Positions 36,162 to 43,706 of a stretch of DNA of 64,000 bases are shown here, piece by piece. This stretch comes from Streptomyces griseoluteus (lineage in GTDB: Bacteria > Actinomycetota > Actinomycetes > Streptomycetales > Streptomycetaceae). The DNA is taken from NCBI GenBank assembly GCA_000717735.1, contig JOBE01000017.1, positions 53,903 through 117,902 on the forward strand, in the 5' to 3' direction. The notes below the pieces were generated by a model. The model worked only from the letters and a program-made list of their open reading frames with translations, searched no databases and was not told the origin of the DNA. Position 1 is the stretch's first letter; every line of letters begins with the position of its first letter. The position numbers and the translations under genes were made by a program.

Positions 36162-38027
36162 TCACCGCCCCTCGACGTCGAGAGCGGCGAGGGTGTCGAG
36201 AGCGCCGGCGGAGTCGAGAGCGGCGAGGGCGGCGAGGTCCAGTCGGCTGACGGTGCCGTCCGGCCAGGTCACGGTCGTGCGGAGGCCGTCGATCCGGACG
36301 TCCGCGAGGTCGGCCACCGGAGCGGGATCGGGTTCGGCGGTGAGTGACGCGAGGGCCACGAAGAGGGTCGCCGGGCCGGTCGTGGTGCCGTGCAGGGCCA
36401 GGGTCCGGCTGCCGGGCCCCTGAAGGGTCTCCCCGGTGGGGAGTTCGGCCGTCCCGGGGCCGTAACCGTGGACCGGGTGGAGCTGGGCGTGCGGCCCCTC
36501 GGGGGTGGTGGCCCAGCCCGTCTGCCGTACGGGAGTCCCTTCCGGGGCGCCGAGTACGAGGTGGGCGCGGAGCTCGGCGCGGCCGTGGGCGAGCGTCGCG
36601 GAGACCACCCGGACTCCGGGCAGCGGACGGTGGGCGGAGGCGGCCCGGTCGGGACCGGTGCCGAGCGGGGTGGCGGGGCCGCGGGCCGTGGCCGGGCCGC
36701 CGTCCGGCAGCAGGGCGAAGTGGTTGTCGGCGGCCGCGGTTCCCGTACTGGGTCCCGTACGGGTCGAGTAGGCGTGGCGGGCGTAGCCGGGGTCGTCCTC
36801 ACCCGGCTCGGCGCTGTGCACATGGTTGCTGCCGTGGTTGTGGAGGCGTACGAGTCCGTCGGCGGCGGTCGTCTGGACGAGCAGCCCGGCCGGGGCGAAG
36901 GGGCGCACGGTGTCGGCGCGTTCGGCGGGCAGGGGTTCCTCGGGGTCGGTCCAGGCGTGGTGGCCGGCGGGCAGGAGGAGACCGAGGAAGCCCTTGGACG
37001 CCCAGTAGGGGGAGCCGGGCCCGGAGTACTCCTGGACCAGCGGCGGGTACGGGCCGTGCCAGCCGAGGGTGAGGAGCCCGTTCGTGTCGGTGGCGCCCCG
37101 GTCGAGGAAGTACCGCAGGGTGCCGGAGGCGAGGCGGCGGGTGGCGCCGGGCGTGAGCGGGGTGTGTCCGGTGAGGGCACCGAGCCAGGGCGCGGCGGCC
37201 GCGGCGAAGCGGTAGATCAGGGACCGCCCGTACGGGAGGGGGGCGCCGTCCGCGTCGAAGAGGTGGACGTAGCCGTCGAGATGGGCGCGCAGACGGGGCC
37301 CGTACCGGTCGAGGAGCGCGCGGTCGCCGGCGAGGTGGGCGTGGAGCACGGGGTAGAAGTGCAGGGCCCAGGCGTTGTAGTGGTCGAAGGCGCGGTTGTC
37401 GCCGTCGCTGTACCAGCCGTCGCCGAGGTACCAGTCCTCGATGCGGGCGAGGGAGCGGTCGATCGTGGCGGCGGCGCGGTCGGTGTCGACGCCCGCGTCC
37501 TGGAGGAAGCCCGCGACGGTGAGGCCGAAGAGCCACCAGTTGTTGTCGACGGGGGACGGTCCGAGGGCGGGGCGGAGCCAGTCGGCGACCTGTTCGCGGG
37601 TGCGGTCGTCGAGCCGGTCCCAGAGCCAGGGGCGGGTGAGGCGCAGGCCGAGGGCGACGGAGGCGGCTTCGACGATCGCCTGGCGGGTGCCGGTGGTGAG
37701 GGGCCAGCAGTCGGGGCCTCCCGCGCCCGGCTCGCGGGTGCCGGCCGCGAGCCCCTCGGCGTACCGGTCCAGGTGGCCGTACGGGTCCGCTCCCCCGGCG
37801 CCCGCGACCCTGAGCGCGGCGAGGAGGAAGGTGCGGGCCCAGCCCTCCAGGCCGTCGGAGCGGGTTCCGGACCAGCTGGGGCGGGGCCCGGGAAGGCCGA
37901 TCAGCGCACGTTCCGGCGAGGCGAAGGGGCGTACGGCCAGGAGGAGTCGGTCGGCCGTGGCCTCCCAGTGGGCACGAGTCCAGCCGGTGTACGGGCTGAG
38001 CTCACGATTCTCGGGCGGCGTGGGCAT
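36162..38027 (-). CDS. DUF2264 family protein (putative glycan-active enzyme)
   Basis: A 621-residue DUF2264 protein. The N-terminal half is an alpha-toroid-like region (WLRPALGPSPVDNNWWLFGLTVAGFL, DGWYSDGDNRAFDHYNAWALHFYP), resembling heparinase II/III-type lyases and related unsaturated-uronate enzymes. The C-terminal half is beta-rich (from about 400, RLHNHGSNHVH). There is no signal peptide, so it should act inside the cell on imported oligosaccharides. It is divergent from the DeoR/LacI regulator and ABC importer genes, which suggests one utilisation locus. The precise reaction is not known. Confidence 0.85.
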   Translation of the reverse strand: MPTPPENRELSPYTGWTRAHWEATADRLLLAVRPFASPERALIGLPGPRPSWSGTRSDGLEGWARTFLLAALRVAGAGGADPYGHLDRYAEGLAAGTREPGAGGPDCWPLTTGTRQAIVEAASVALGLRLTRPWLWDRLDDRTREQVADWLRPALGPSPVDNNWWLFGLTVAGFLQDAGVDTDRAAATIDRSLARIEDWYLGDGWYSDGDNRAFDHYNAWALHFYPVLHAHLAGDRALLDRYGPRLRAHLDGYVHLFDADGAPLPYGRSLIYRFAAAAAPWLGALTGHTPLTPGATRRLASGTLRYFLDRGATDTNGLLTLGWHGPYPPLVQEYSGPGSPYWASKGFLGLLLPAGHHAWTDPEEPLPAERADTVRPFAPAGLLVQTTAADGLVRLHNHGSNHVHSAEPGEDDPGYARHAYSTRTGPSTGTAAADNHFALLPDGGPATARGPATPLGTGPDRAASAHRPLPGVRVVSATLAHGRAELRAHLVLGAPEGTPVRQTGWATTPEGPHAQLHPVHGYGPGTAELPTGETLQGPGSRTLALHGTTTGPATLFVALASLTAEPDPAPVADLADVRIDGLRTTVTWPDGTVSRLDLAALAALDSAGALDTLAALDVEGR

Positions 38028-38112
38028 GATGCTCCCTGAGGGCTCCCTGGGTGACGTCTGCGTCGCCCGGAATCCTGAACAGGCTCCGATCGGACGTCAA
38101 GAGATTCAGAGC

Positions 38113-38144
38113 GAATGATCGAAACAAGTGTCGTTCGATCATTC
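38113..38144. promoter_or_regulatory. candidate operator of the sugar-locus regulator
   Basis: An inverted repeat GAATGATCGAA (38113-38123) and TTCGATCATTC (38134-38144) with a 10-base spacer, upstream of the DUF2264 gene. A half-site TTTCGATCA recurs at 39488-39496 just before the binding-protein gene. Confidence 0.6.
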
Positions 38145-38151
38145 CTGGGCT

Positions 38152-38316
38152 AGGGTCTGTCCGGCGGATCAGGGCCGGACGGGCCGCGGCGTCCGGTGCG
38201 GTACATCGCAAGGCGCCGGAGCGCCCTCATAGCGGAGCTATGCGGGCGTTTCGGCAACACGGCGAGGTGCCGTGCCAGGCGTCGCGGACCCGGCCCTGAT
38301 CCGCCGGACAGACCCT
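38152..38316. mobile_element. 165-bp MITE-like element
   Basis: Perfect 26-bp terminal inverted repeats (38152-38177 and 38291-38316, starting AGGGTCTGTCCGGCGGATCA) enclose 113 bases with no ORF of note. Internal CATAGC/GCTATG (near 38228-38242) forms a small hairpin. The flanks read CTAG on the left and CTGG on the right, so a target duplication is not clean. It is probably mobilised by an IS5-type transposase elsewhere. Confidence 0.8.
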
Positions 38317-38356
38317 GGGGTCGACAGACCACCACCACGCGAGGGGGAACCGCACC

Positions 38357-39484
38357 GTGCGCGAGAGTGCTGCCGAACGACACGACCGACTGCTGGCCCT
38401 GGTCCGCGAGCGCGGCACCGCCCGCGTCGCCGAGCTGGCCGAACGGCTCGGGGTCTCCCCCGTCACCGCCCGCCGTGACGTCGAGGTCCTGTCCGGCCGG
38501 GGCCTGATCGACCGGGTGCACGGCCAGGTCTCCTGGCCGCGCCGGCAGGGCGCACCGGGCGGCGGGCGGTCCGGCGAGGGCCTGGTCATCGGACTTCTCG
38601 CACCCTCCGCCACGTACTACTTCGCCGAGGTCATCCGGGGGGCGCACGAGGCCGCCGCCCGCGCGGGCGCCCGGCTGGTGCTCCGCGTCTCGGACTACCG
38701 GCCCGAGGAGGACAGGGCCCGCACCGAGGGGCTGCTCGCGGCGGGCGCCGAGGGCGTCCTCGTCGCACCCGGCTGGCGCGGACCGGAGGACCGGCTCGCG
38801 TACGGGGACTGGCTGGCCGAACTCCCCGTACCGGCCGTGCTCCTGGAGCGCAGGGCCGAGCCGGGCAGCCCGCTGGACGGCCTGGACCGGGTCGCCTCCG
38901 ACCACGGCCACGGCGTCCTGCTCGCCCTGCGCCACCTGCTCGACCTCGGTCACGCGACGCCGCTGCTCGTGGCGCGCCGGGACTCCCCGACCGCGCTCGC
39001 GGTGCGCGCCGGCTACGCCGAGGCGCTCGGGACGCTCGGCCTCACGGAGCCGCGGCCCGTCATCGACTCCGTACCGGCGGAGGCGGACCCGGAGGGCTTC
39101 GAGCGGGCGGTGCGGGCGCTGCACGAGGCGGTCGGCTCGGGGCTCGCGAGCGCGGCCCTGGTCCACAACGACGTGGACGCGATCGAGATCGTGCAGCGCC
39201 TGGCCGTGCTCGGCGTACGGGTGCCGCAGGACCTGGCCCTGATCGCGTACGACGACGAGGTCGCGGCGCTCGCCGACACCCCGCTGACGGCGGTCGCGCC
39301 GCCGAAGCGGCAGGTGGGGCGGCACGCCACCGAGCTGCTGGTGGAGCGACTCTCCGAAAACGCAGCGGGTGCCGCGGCGGGTTCCGAGGACTCCGGCGAG
39401 GAGGCGGCGCGGCGCCATCTGGGCCTGCTGCCGAGGCTCCGGGTGCGGGACTCGTGCGGGGCACGCTCCACCCCCTCGATCTGA
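38357..39484 (+). CDS. DeoR-HTH/LacI-binding-domain hybrid regulator
   Basis: A 375-residue regulator with a GTG start. Residues about 5-60 are a DeoR-type winged helix (AAERHDRLLALVRERGTARVAELAERLGVSPVTARRDVEVL). Residues about 75-345 form a LacI/ribose-binding-protein-like sugar sensor (IGLLAPSATYYFAEVIRGAHEAA, ALIAYDDEVAALADTPLTAVAPPKRQVG). Such hybrids repress sugar-uptake operons until their ligand binds. Both neighbours, the divergent DUF2264 gene and the downstream ABC genes, carry matching TTTCGATC-like motifs. A MITE lies directly upstream of the gene. Confidence 0.9.
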   Translation: MRESAAERHDRLLALVRERGTARVAELAERLGVSPVTARRDVEVLSGRGLIDRVHGQVSWPRRQGAPGGGRSGEGLVIGLLAPSATYYFAEVIRGAHEAAARAGARLVLRVSDYRPEEDRARTEGLLAAGAEGVLVAPGWRGPEDRLAYGDWLAELPVPAVLLERRAEPGSPLDGLDRVASDHGHGVLLALRHLLDLGHATPLLVARRDSPTALAVRAGYAEALGTLGLTEPRPVIDSVPAEADPEGFERAVRALHEAVGSGLASAALVHNDVDAIEIVQRLAVLGVRVPQDLALIAYDDEVAALADTPLTAVAPPKRQVGRHATELLVERLSENAAGAAAGSEDSGEEAARRHLGLLPRLRVRDSCGARSTPSI

Positions 39485-39585
39485 TCACTTTTCGATCAAT
39501 CAATCTTTCGCTCTTGACTTCGGTCATGAACGGTCACAGGATCACGGCCACAACCTCCCAGCCGTCCGTCCCCAGGAGCCGTGCC

Positions 39586-40902
39586 GTGACCCGTAGTTGG
39601 AGCAGAACGTCCCGCGTCATAGCCGGCACCGCCACCGCCCTCGCCGTGCTCACGGCCTGCGGCGGCGGCGGTGACGACACCGCGAACAAGCCGAACGAGC
39701 CCGTGACCATCACCTTCTGGGGCTGGGCCAAGGGCTCCAAGGACGTCGTCGACGCCTTCAACGCCTCCCACACCGACATCCGGGTGAAGTTCGAGGAGAT
39801 CCCCTCCGGCACCGCCGGCGGCTACGCCAAGATCTCCAACGCCGTGAAGGCCGGCAACGCCCCCGACCTCGTCTCCATCGAGTACTCCTCGCTCCCCGAG
39901 TTCGTCAGCTCCGGCGCCCTCCAGGACATCGGCGGCGAGTTCACCGAAGCCGACCGCGCCAAGCTCCTGCCACAGACCGTCGAACTCACCACCCTCGGCG
40001 GCAAGACCTGGGCCGTCCCCTTCGACGCGGCCCCGCAGGCCTTCTTCTACCGCAAGGACCTCTTCGCGAAGTACAAGGTCGAGGTCCCCACCACCTGGGA
40101 CGCGTTCAGGAAGGCCGCCGAGCAGGTGAAGAAGGCCGACGCCAAGGCCCGTATCGCCACCTTCTTCCCGGACGACCCGACCACCTTCGAGGCCATGGCC
40201 TGGCAGGCCGGCGCCCAGTGGTTCAAGGCCGAGAACGACACCTGGAAGATCGACACCACCGACGCGGCCACCACCAAGGTCACCGCCTACTGGCAGGGCC
40301 TCCTCGACGCCGGGCTCGTCCACAAGAACGCCTCCTTCAGCCCCGAGTGGACCGGCTCCCTCAAGAACGGCACCACCATCGGCTACCTCGGCGCCTCCTG
40401 GGGCGCAGGCGTCCTCAAGGGCACCCTGCCCGAGCAGGACGGCAAGTGGGCCGTCGCCCCCATGCCGAGCTGGGACGGCAAGCCCGCCAGCGGCATGCTC
40501 GGCGGCACCTCCTTCGCCGTGACCAAGGACAGCAAGCGGAAGGCCGCCGCCGTCACCTTCGCCGAGTGGATGTCGACCACCGAGGACGGCGTCAAGGCCC
40601 GGATCGCCTCCGGCACCTCCTCCGCCTTCCCGGCAGCCGCAGCCCTCCGGCCCGTCGCCAAGAAGGCCTTCGACGCGAGCTACTACGGCGGCCAGGACAT
40701 CTACGCCCTCTTCGAGGCCTCCGGCGCCTCCATCAGCCCCAACTGGGCCTGGGGACCCACCACCGGCACCACCAACACCACCATCAAGGACCACTTCGGC
40801 AAGATCGCCCAGGGTGGCCCCGGCATCGCCGACGCCGTCAAGGCCGGTCACGACGCCACCGTCGCCGAACTCACCAAGCGCGGCCTGAAGGTCGAGGGCT
40901 GA
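39586..40902 (+). CDS. sugar ABC transporter substrate-binding lipoprotein
   Basis: A 438-residue family 1 extracellular solute-binding lipoprotein. The GTG 39586 follows AGGAG by 8 bases. The signal peptide carries a lipobox LTAC with Cys25. The two-lobed fold shows the usual segments (ITFWGWAKGSKDVVDAFNASH, WAVPFDAAPQAFFYRKDLF, PTTWDAFRKAAEQ). It captures an unidentified saccharide outside the membrane. It is first in an operon with two permeases (4-base gap, then an overlap). A longer frame from 39454 exists but lacks an RBS and signal. Confidence 0.92.
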   Translation: MTRSWSRTSRVIAGTATALAVLTACGGGGDDTANKPNEPVTITFWGWAKGSKDVVDAFNASHTDIRVKFEEIPSGTAGGYAKISNAVKAGNAPDLVSIEYSSLPEFVSSGALQDIGGEFTEADRAKLLPQTVELTTLGGKTWAVPFDAAPQAFFYRKDLFAKYKVEVPTTWDAFRKAAEQVKKADAKARIATFFPDDPTTFEAMAWQAGAQWFKAENDTWKIDTTDAATTKVTAYWQGLLDAGLVHKNASFSPEWTGSLKNGTTIGYLGASWGAGVLKGTLPEQDGKWAVAPMPSWDGKPASGMLGGTSFAVTKDSKRKAAAVTFAEWMSTTEDGVKARIASGTSSAFPAAAALRPVAKKAFDASYYGGQDIYALFEASGASISPNWAWGPTTGTTNTTIKDHFGKIAQGGPGIADAVKAGHDATVAELTKRGLKVEG

Positions 40903-40906
40903 CCGC

Positions 40907-41815
40907 ATGAAGGCCCGCACCCGCGCCGCCACGATCCTGCTGACCCCCTTCTTCCTGCTCTTCACCGCGGTGATGGTGGTGCCGATCGGATACGCGGTCT
41001 GGCTCAGCCTCTTCACCGAGAAGCAGTCCGGACTGGGCTTCGGCGGCACCGAGACCGTCTTCACAGGCCTCGACAACTACACCGCGGCGCTGGGTGACCG
41101 GGCCTTCCGCGAGGGCTTCGGCGTCCTGCTCGGATACTGCCTGTTCTACATCCCGCTGCTGCTCGCCGGAGCCCTCGGCCTCGCCCTCCTGCTCGACTCG
41201 GCACTCGCCCGCGCCCGCCGCTTCTTCCAGCTCGCGCTCTTCCTGCCGCACGCCGTCCCCGGCATCATCGCCGCCCTGATCTGGGTCTACCTCTACACGC
41301 CCCAACTCAGCCCGGTCGTCCAGGCCATGGAGGCCGGAGGCATCGGCTTCGACTTCTTCTCCCCCGAAGGCGCCCTGCCCTCGATCGTCAACATCGCCCT
41401 GTGGGAATGGCTCGGCTACAACATGGTCATCTTCTACGCGGCCCTCCAGGCCATCGACCGCTCCGTCCTCGAAGCGGCCACCGTCGACGGGGCCGGCGCC
41501 TGGCGCATCGCCTTCTCCGTCAAGATCCCGCTCGTCAAGGCCTCCCTCGCGATGGTCGGCCTCTTCACGGTCATCGGCTCCCTCCAGCTCTTCACCGAGC
41601 CGCTGATCCTCAACAAGGGCACCGGATCCGCCGTCACCTCCACCTGGACGCCGAACATGTACGCCTACACCGCGGCCTTCGACCGCAACGACTACGGACT
41701 CGCCGCCGCCGCCTCCGTACTCCTCGCCCTGACGGCGGCGCTGCTCTCCTTCGCCGTCACCAGGCTGACCGGCCGCCGCAAGGCGGGCACGGCCCGGAAG
41801 GAGCGCACCGCATGA
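40907..41815 (+). CDS. sugar ABC transporter permease (MalF-like)
   Basis: A 302-residue permease with six membrane helices and the EAA loop (LEAATVDGAGAWRIAFSVKIPLVKASL, about 187-213) that contacts the ATPase. Four bases after the binding-protein gene and overlapping the next permease by four bases. No ATPase gene follows. In Streptomyces many sugar importers of this class are energised by the shared ATPase MsiK, encoded elsewhere. Confidence 0.93.
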   Translation: MKARTRAATILLTPFFLLFTAVMVVPIGYAVWLSLFTEKQSGLGFGGTETVFTGLDNYTAALGDRAFREGFGVLLGYCLFYIPLLLAGALGLALLLDSALARARRFFQLALFLPHAVPGIIAALIWVYLYTPQLSPVVQAMEAGGIGFDFFSPEGALPSIVNIALWEWLGYNMVIFYAALQAIDRSVLEAATVDGAGAWRIAFSVKIPLVKASLAMVGLFTVIGSLQLFTEPLILNKGTGSAVTSTWTPNMYAYTAAFDRNDYGLAAAASVLLALTAALLSFAVTRLTGRRKAGTARKERTA

Positions 41816-42666
41816 GCGGTCCCCGCACCCCGAACCGATGGCTCTCCAAGACGGCCGTCAACGGCTCCCTCCTCCTCGCCGTCGTCTACATGCTCTTCCC
41901 GCTCGTGTGGCTGCTCACCGCCGCCACCAAGGACGCCGGCGGCCTCCTCGCAGGGAACGCCTTCTCCTTCGAGGGCTTCGACCTGGGCGGCAACCTCACC
42001 CGGCTCGCCGAGTACAACGACGGCATCTACTTCCACTGGTACCTGAACAGCCTCCTCTACGCCGGAGTCGGTGCCCTGGCCTGCTCATTCGTCAGCGTCG
42101 CCGCCGGATACGCCTTCCACGTCTACGACTTCAAGGGCAAGGAGAAGCTGTTCGGCCTCGTCCTGCTCGGCGTGCTCGTCCCCACCACCGCGCTCGCCCT
42201 GCCGATGTACCTCCTGGCCAGCGAGGTCGGCGTCGTCAACACCTACTGGGCCGTCCTCATCCCCGTCCTCGTCAACCCCTTCGGCGTCTACCTGTCCCGG
42301 GTCTTCTGCGCCGGCTACATCCCCGACGAGGCCCTGGAGGCAGCCCGTATCGACGGAGCGGGCGAGCTGCGCGTCTTCTGGTCCATCGGTCTGCGCATGG
42401 TCATGCCCGGCTTCGTGACCGTCTTCCTCTTCCAGTTCACCGCCGTGTGGAACAACTTCTTCCTCCCCCTGGTGATGCTGTCGGACCAGAAGCTGTACCC
42501 GCTGAGCCTCGGCCTGTACGCGTGGAACAGCAACGCCCACGCCGAACCCGACTACTACCCCCTCGTCGTCACCGGATCCCTGCTCGCCGTCGTCCCCCTC
42601 GTCGTCGCCTTCGTCTCCCTCCAGCGCCACTGGAAGGCCGGTCTGACGGCCGGCAGCGTCAAGTGA
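41812..42666 (+). CDS. sugar ABC transporter permease (MalG-like)
   Basis: A 284-residue inner-membrane permease, partner of the preceding protein. Six hydrophobic segments and the EAA loop (LEAARIDGAGELRVFWSIGLRMVMPG) are visible. It starts at ATG 41812 with the ATGA overlap. The hydroxyacid dehydrogenase gene begins 17 bases after its stop. It completes the membrane channel of the importer. Confidence 0.93.
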   Translation: MSGPRTPNRWLSKTAVNGSLLLAVVYMLFPLVWLLTAATKDAGGLLAGNAFSFEGFDLGGNLTRLAEYNDGIYFHWYLNSLLYAGVGALACSFVSVAAGYAFHVYDFKGKEKLFGLVLLGVLVPTTALALPMYLLASEVGVVNTYWAVLIPVLVNPFGVYLSRVFCAGYIPDEALEAARIDGAGELRVFWSIGLRMVMPGFVTVFLFQFTAVWNNFFLPLVMLSDQKLYPLSLGLYAWNSNAHAEPDYYPLVVTGSLLAVVPLVVAFVSLQRHWKAGLTAGSVK

Positions 42667-42683
42667 GGAGCTCAGGTACAACG

Positions 42684-43706
42684 ATGCACCCGACCACTGA
42701 CAACCGCCCGTCCCTCCTCCTCGCGATGGGCAGGGGCGTTCCCGAACGCCTCCTCACCGACACCCACCGCACCCGCCTCACCCGGCTCGCGGACACCGAC
42801 CCGCACCTGGTGGCACACGACCTGACCGCCCCCGACACGCGCGTCGCGGCCGCCCTCGCGGAGGCCGAGGTCCTCCTCACCTGCTGGGGAGCGACCCCCC
42901 TCACCGCCGAGGTCCTGGACCGCGCGCCGCGCCTGCGGGCCGTCGTCCACGCCGCGGGCTCCGTCAAGCACCACATCACCGACGCCTGCTGGGAACGCGG
43001 CCTCCGCGTCACCTCGGCCGCCGCCGCCAACGCGCTGCCCGTCGCCGAGTACACGCTCGCCGCGATCCTCTTCGCCGGGAAGCGGGTCCTCGGCTCGGCC
43101 CAGCGCTACGCCGAACTCCGCACCGGCCACGCCTGGCTCACCGAGTCCACGACCTGGGGCAACTACCGCCGCACCGTCGGCATCGTCGGCGCCTCCCGCA
43201 TCGGCCGGCGGGTCGTCGACCTCCTGCGCCCCTTCGACCTCGACATCCTCCTGTACGACCCGTACGTCGACGTCCCGCCGCCCGGCGTGGAACTGGTGAC
43301 CGATCTCGACGAACTGTGCGCCCGCAGCACGGTCGTCTCGGTGCACGCTCCGCAACTCCCGTCCACGTACCGCATGATCGGCGCGGCCCAGCTCGCCGCG
43401 ATGCCGGACGGCGCGACCCTGATCAACACCGCCCGAGGCTCCCTGATCGACGAGGAGGCCCTGCTCCCGCACCTCCTCACCGGCCGCCTCCACGCCACCC
43501 TGGACGTCACGGACCCGGACCTCCCGCCCCCCGACTCCCCCCTCTACACCCTCCCGAACGTCCTGCTCACCCCGCACGTGGCCGGCTCCCTGGGCAACGA
43601 ACTGCACCGGATGGCGGACCAGGCGCTCGACGAGGTCGCGCGGTACGCGCGCGGGGAGCCGTTCGCGGAGGAGGTCAGGGCGTCAGACCTCCAGCGTTCG
43701 GCGTAG
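42684..43706 (+). CDS. D-2-hydroxyacid dehydrogenase family protein
   Basis: A 340-residue NAD-binding hydroxyacid dehydrogenase. The nucleotide loop reads VGIVGASRIGRRVVDLL (about 165-181). The catalytic Arg lies in NTARGSLIDEEAL and the His in LLTPHVAGSLG. The acidic residue between them is in TLDVTDPDL, an Asp where many family members have Glu. It probably reduces or oxidises a 2-keto/2-hydroxy acid formed from the imported sugar, and it is the last gene of the transporter operon. Its last 24 bases overlap the convergent STAND gene. Confidence 0.88.
   Translation: MHPTTDNRPSLLLAMGRGVPERLLTDTHRTRLTRLADTDPHLVAHDLTAPDTRVAAALAEAEVLLTCWGATPLTAEVLDRAPRLRAVVHAAGSVKHHITDACWERGLRVTSAAAANALPVAEYTLAAILFAGKRVLGSAQRYAELRTGHAWLTESTTWGNYRRTVGIVGASRIGRRVVDLLRPFDLDILLYDPYVDVPPPGVELVTDLDELCARSTVVSVHAPQLPSTYRMIGAAQLAAMPDGATLINTARGSLIDEEALLPHLLTGRLHATLDVTDPDLPPPDSPLYTLPNVLLTPHVAGSLGNELHRMADQALDEVARYARGEPFAEEVRASDLQRSA

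Larger units (their letters stand above)
38028..38356. other. 329-base divergent region of the sugar locus
   Basis: Holds the candidate operator (38113-38144) on the DUF2264 side and the MITE (38152-38316) on the regulator side. The regulator promoter must lie within the MITE or in the 40 bases after it. Confidence 0.6.

Noticed and set aside
38152..38316. Complete insertion sequence
   Set aside because: Terminal inverted repeats are present but the interior is only 113 bp and codes for no transposase.
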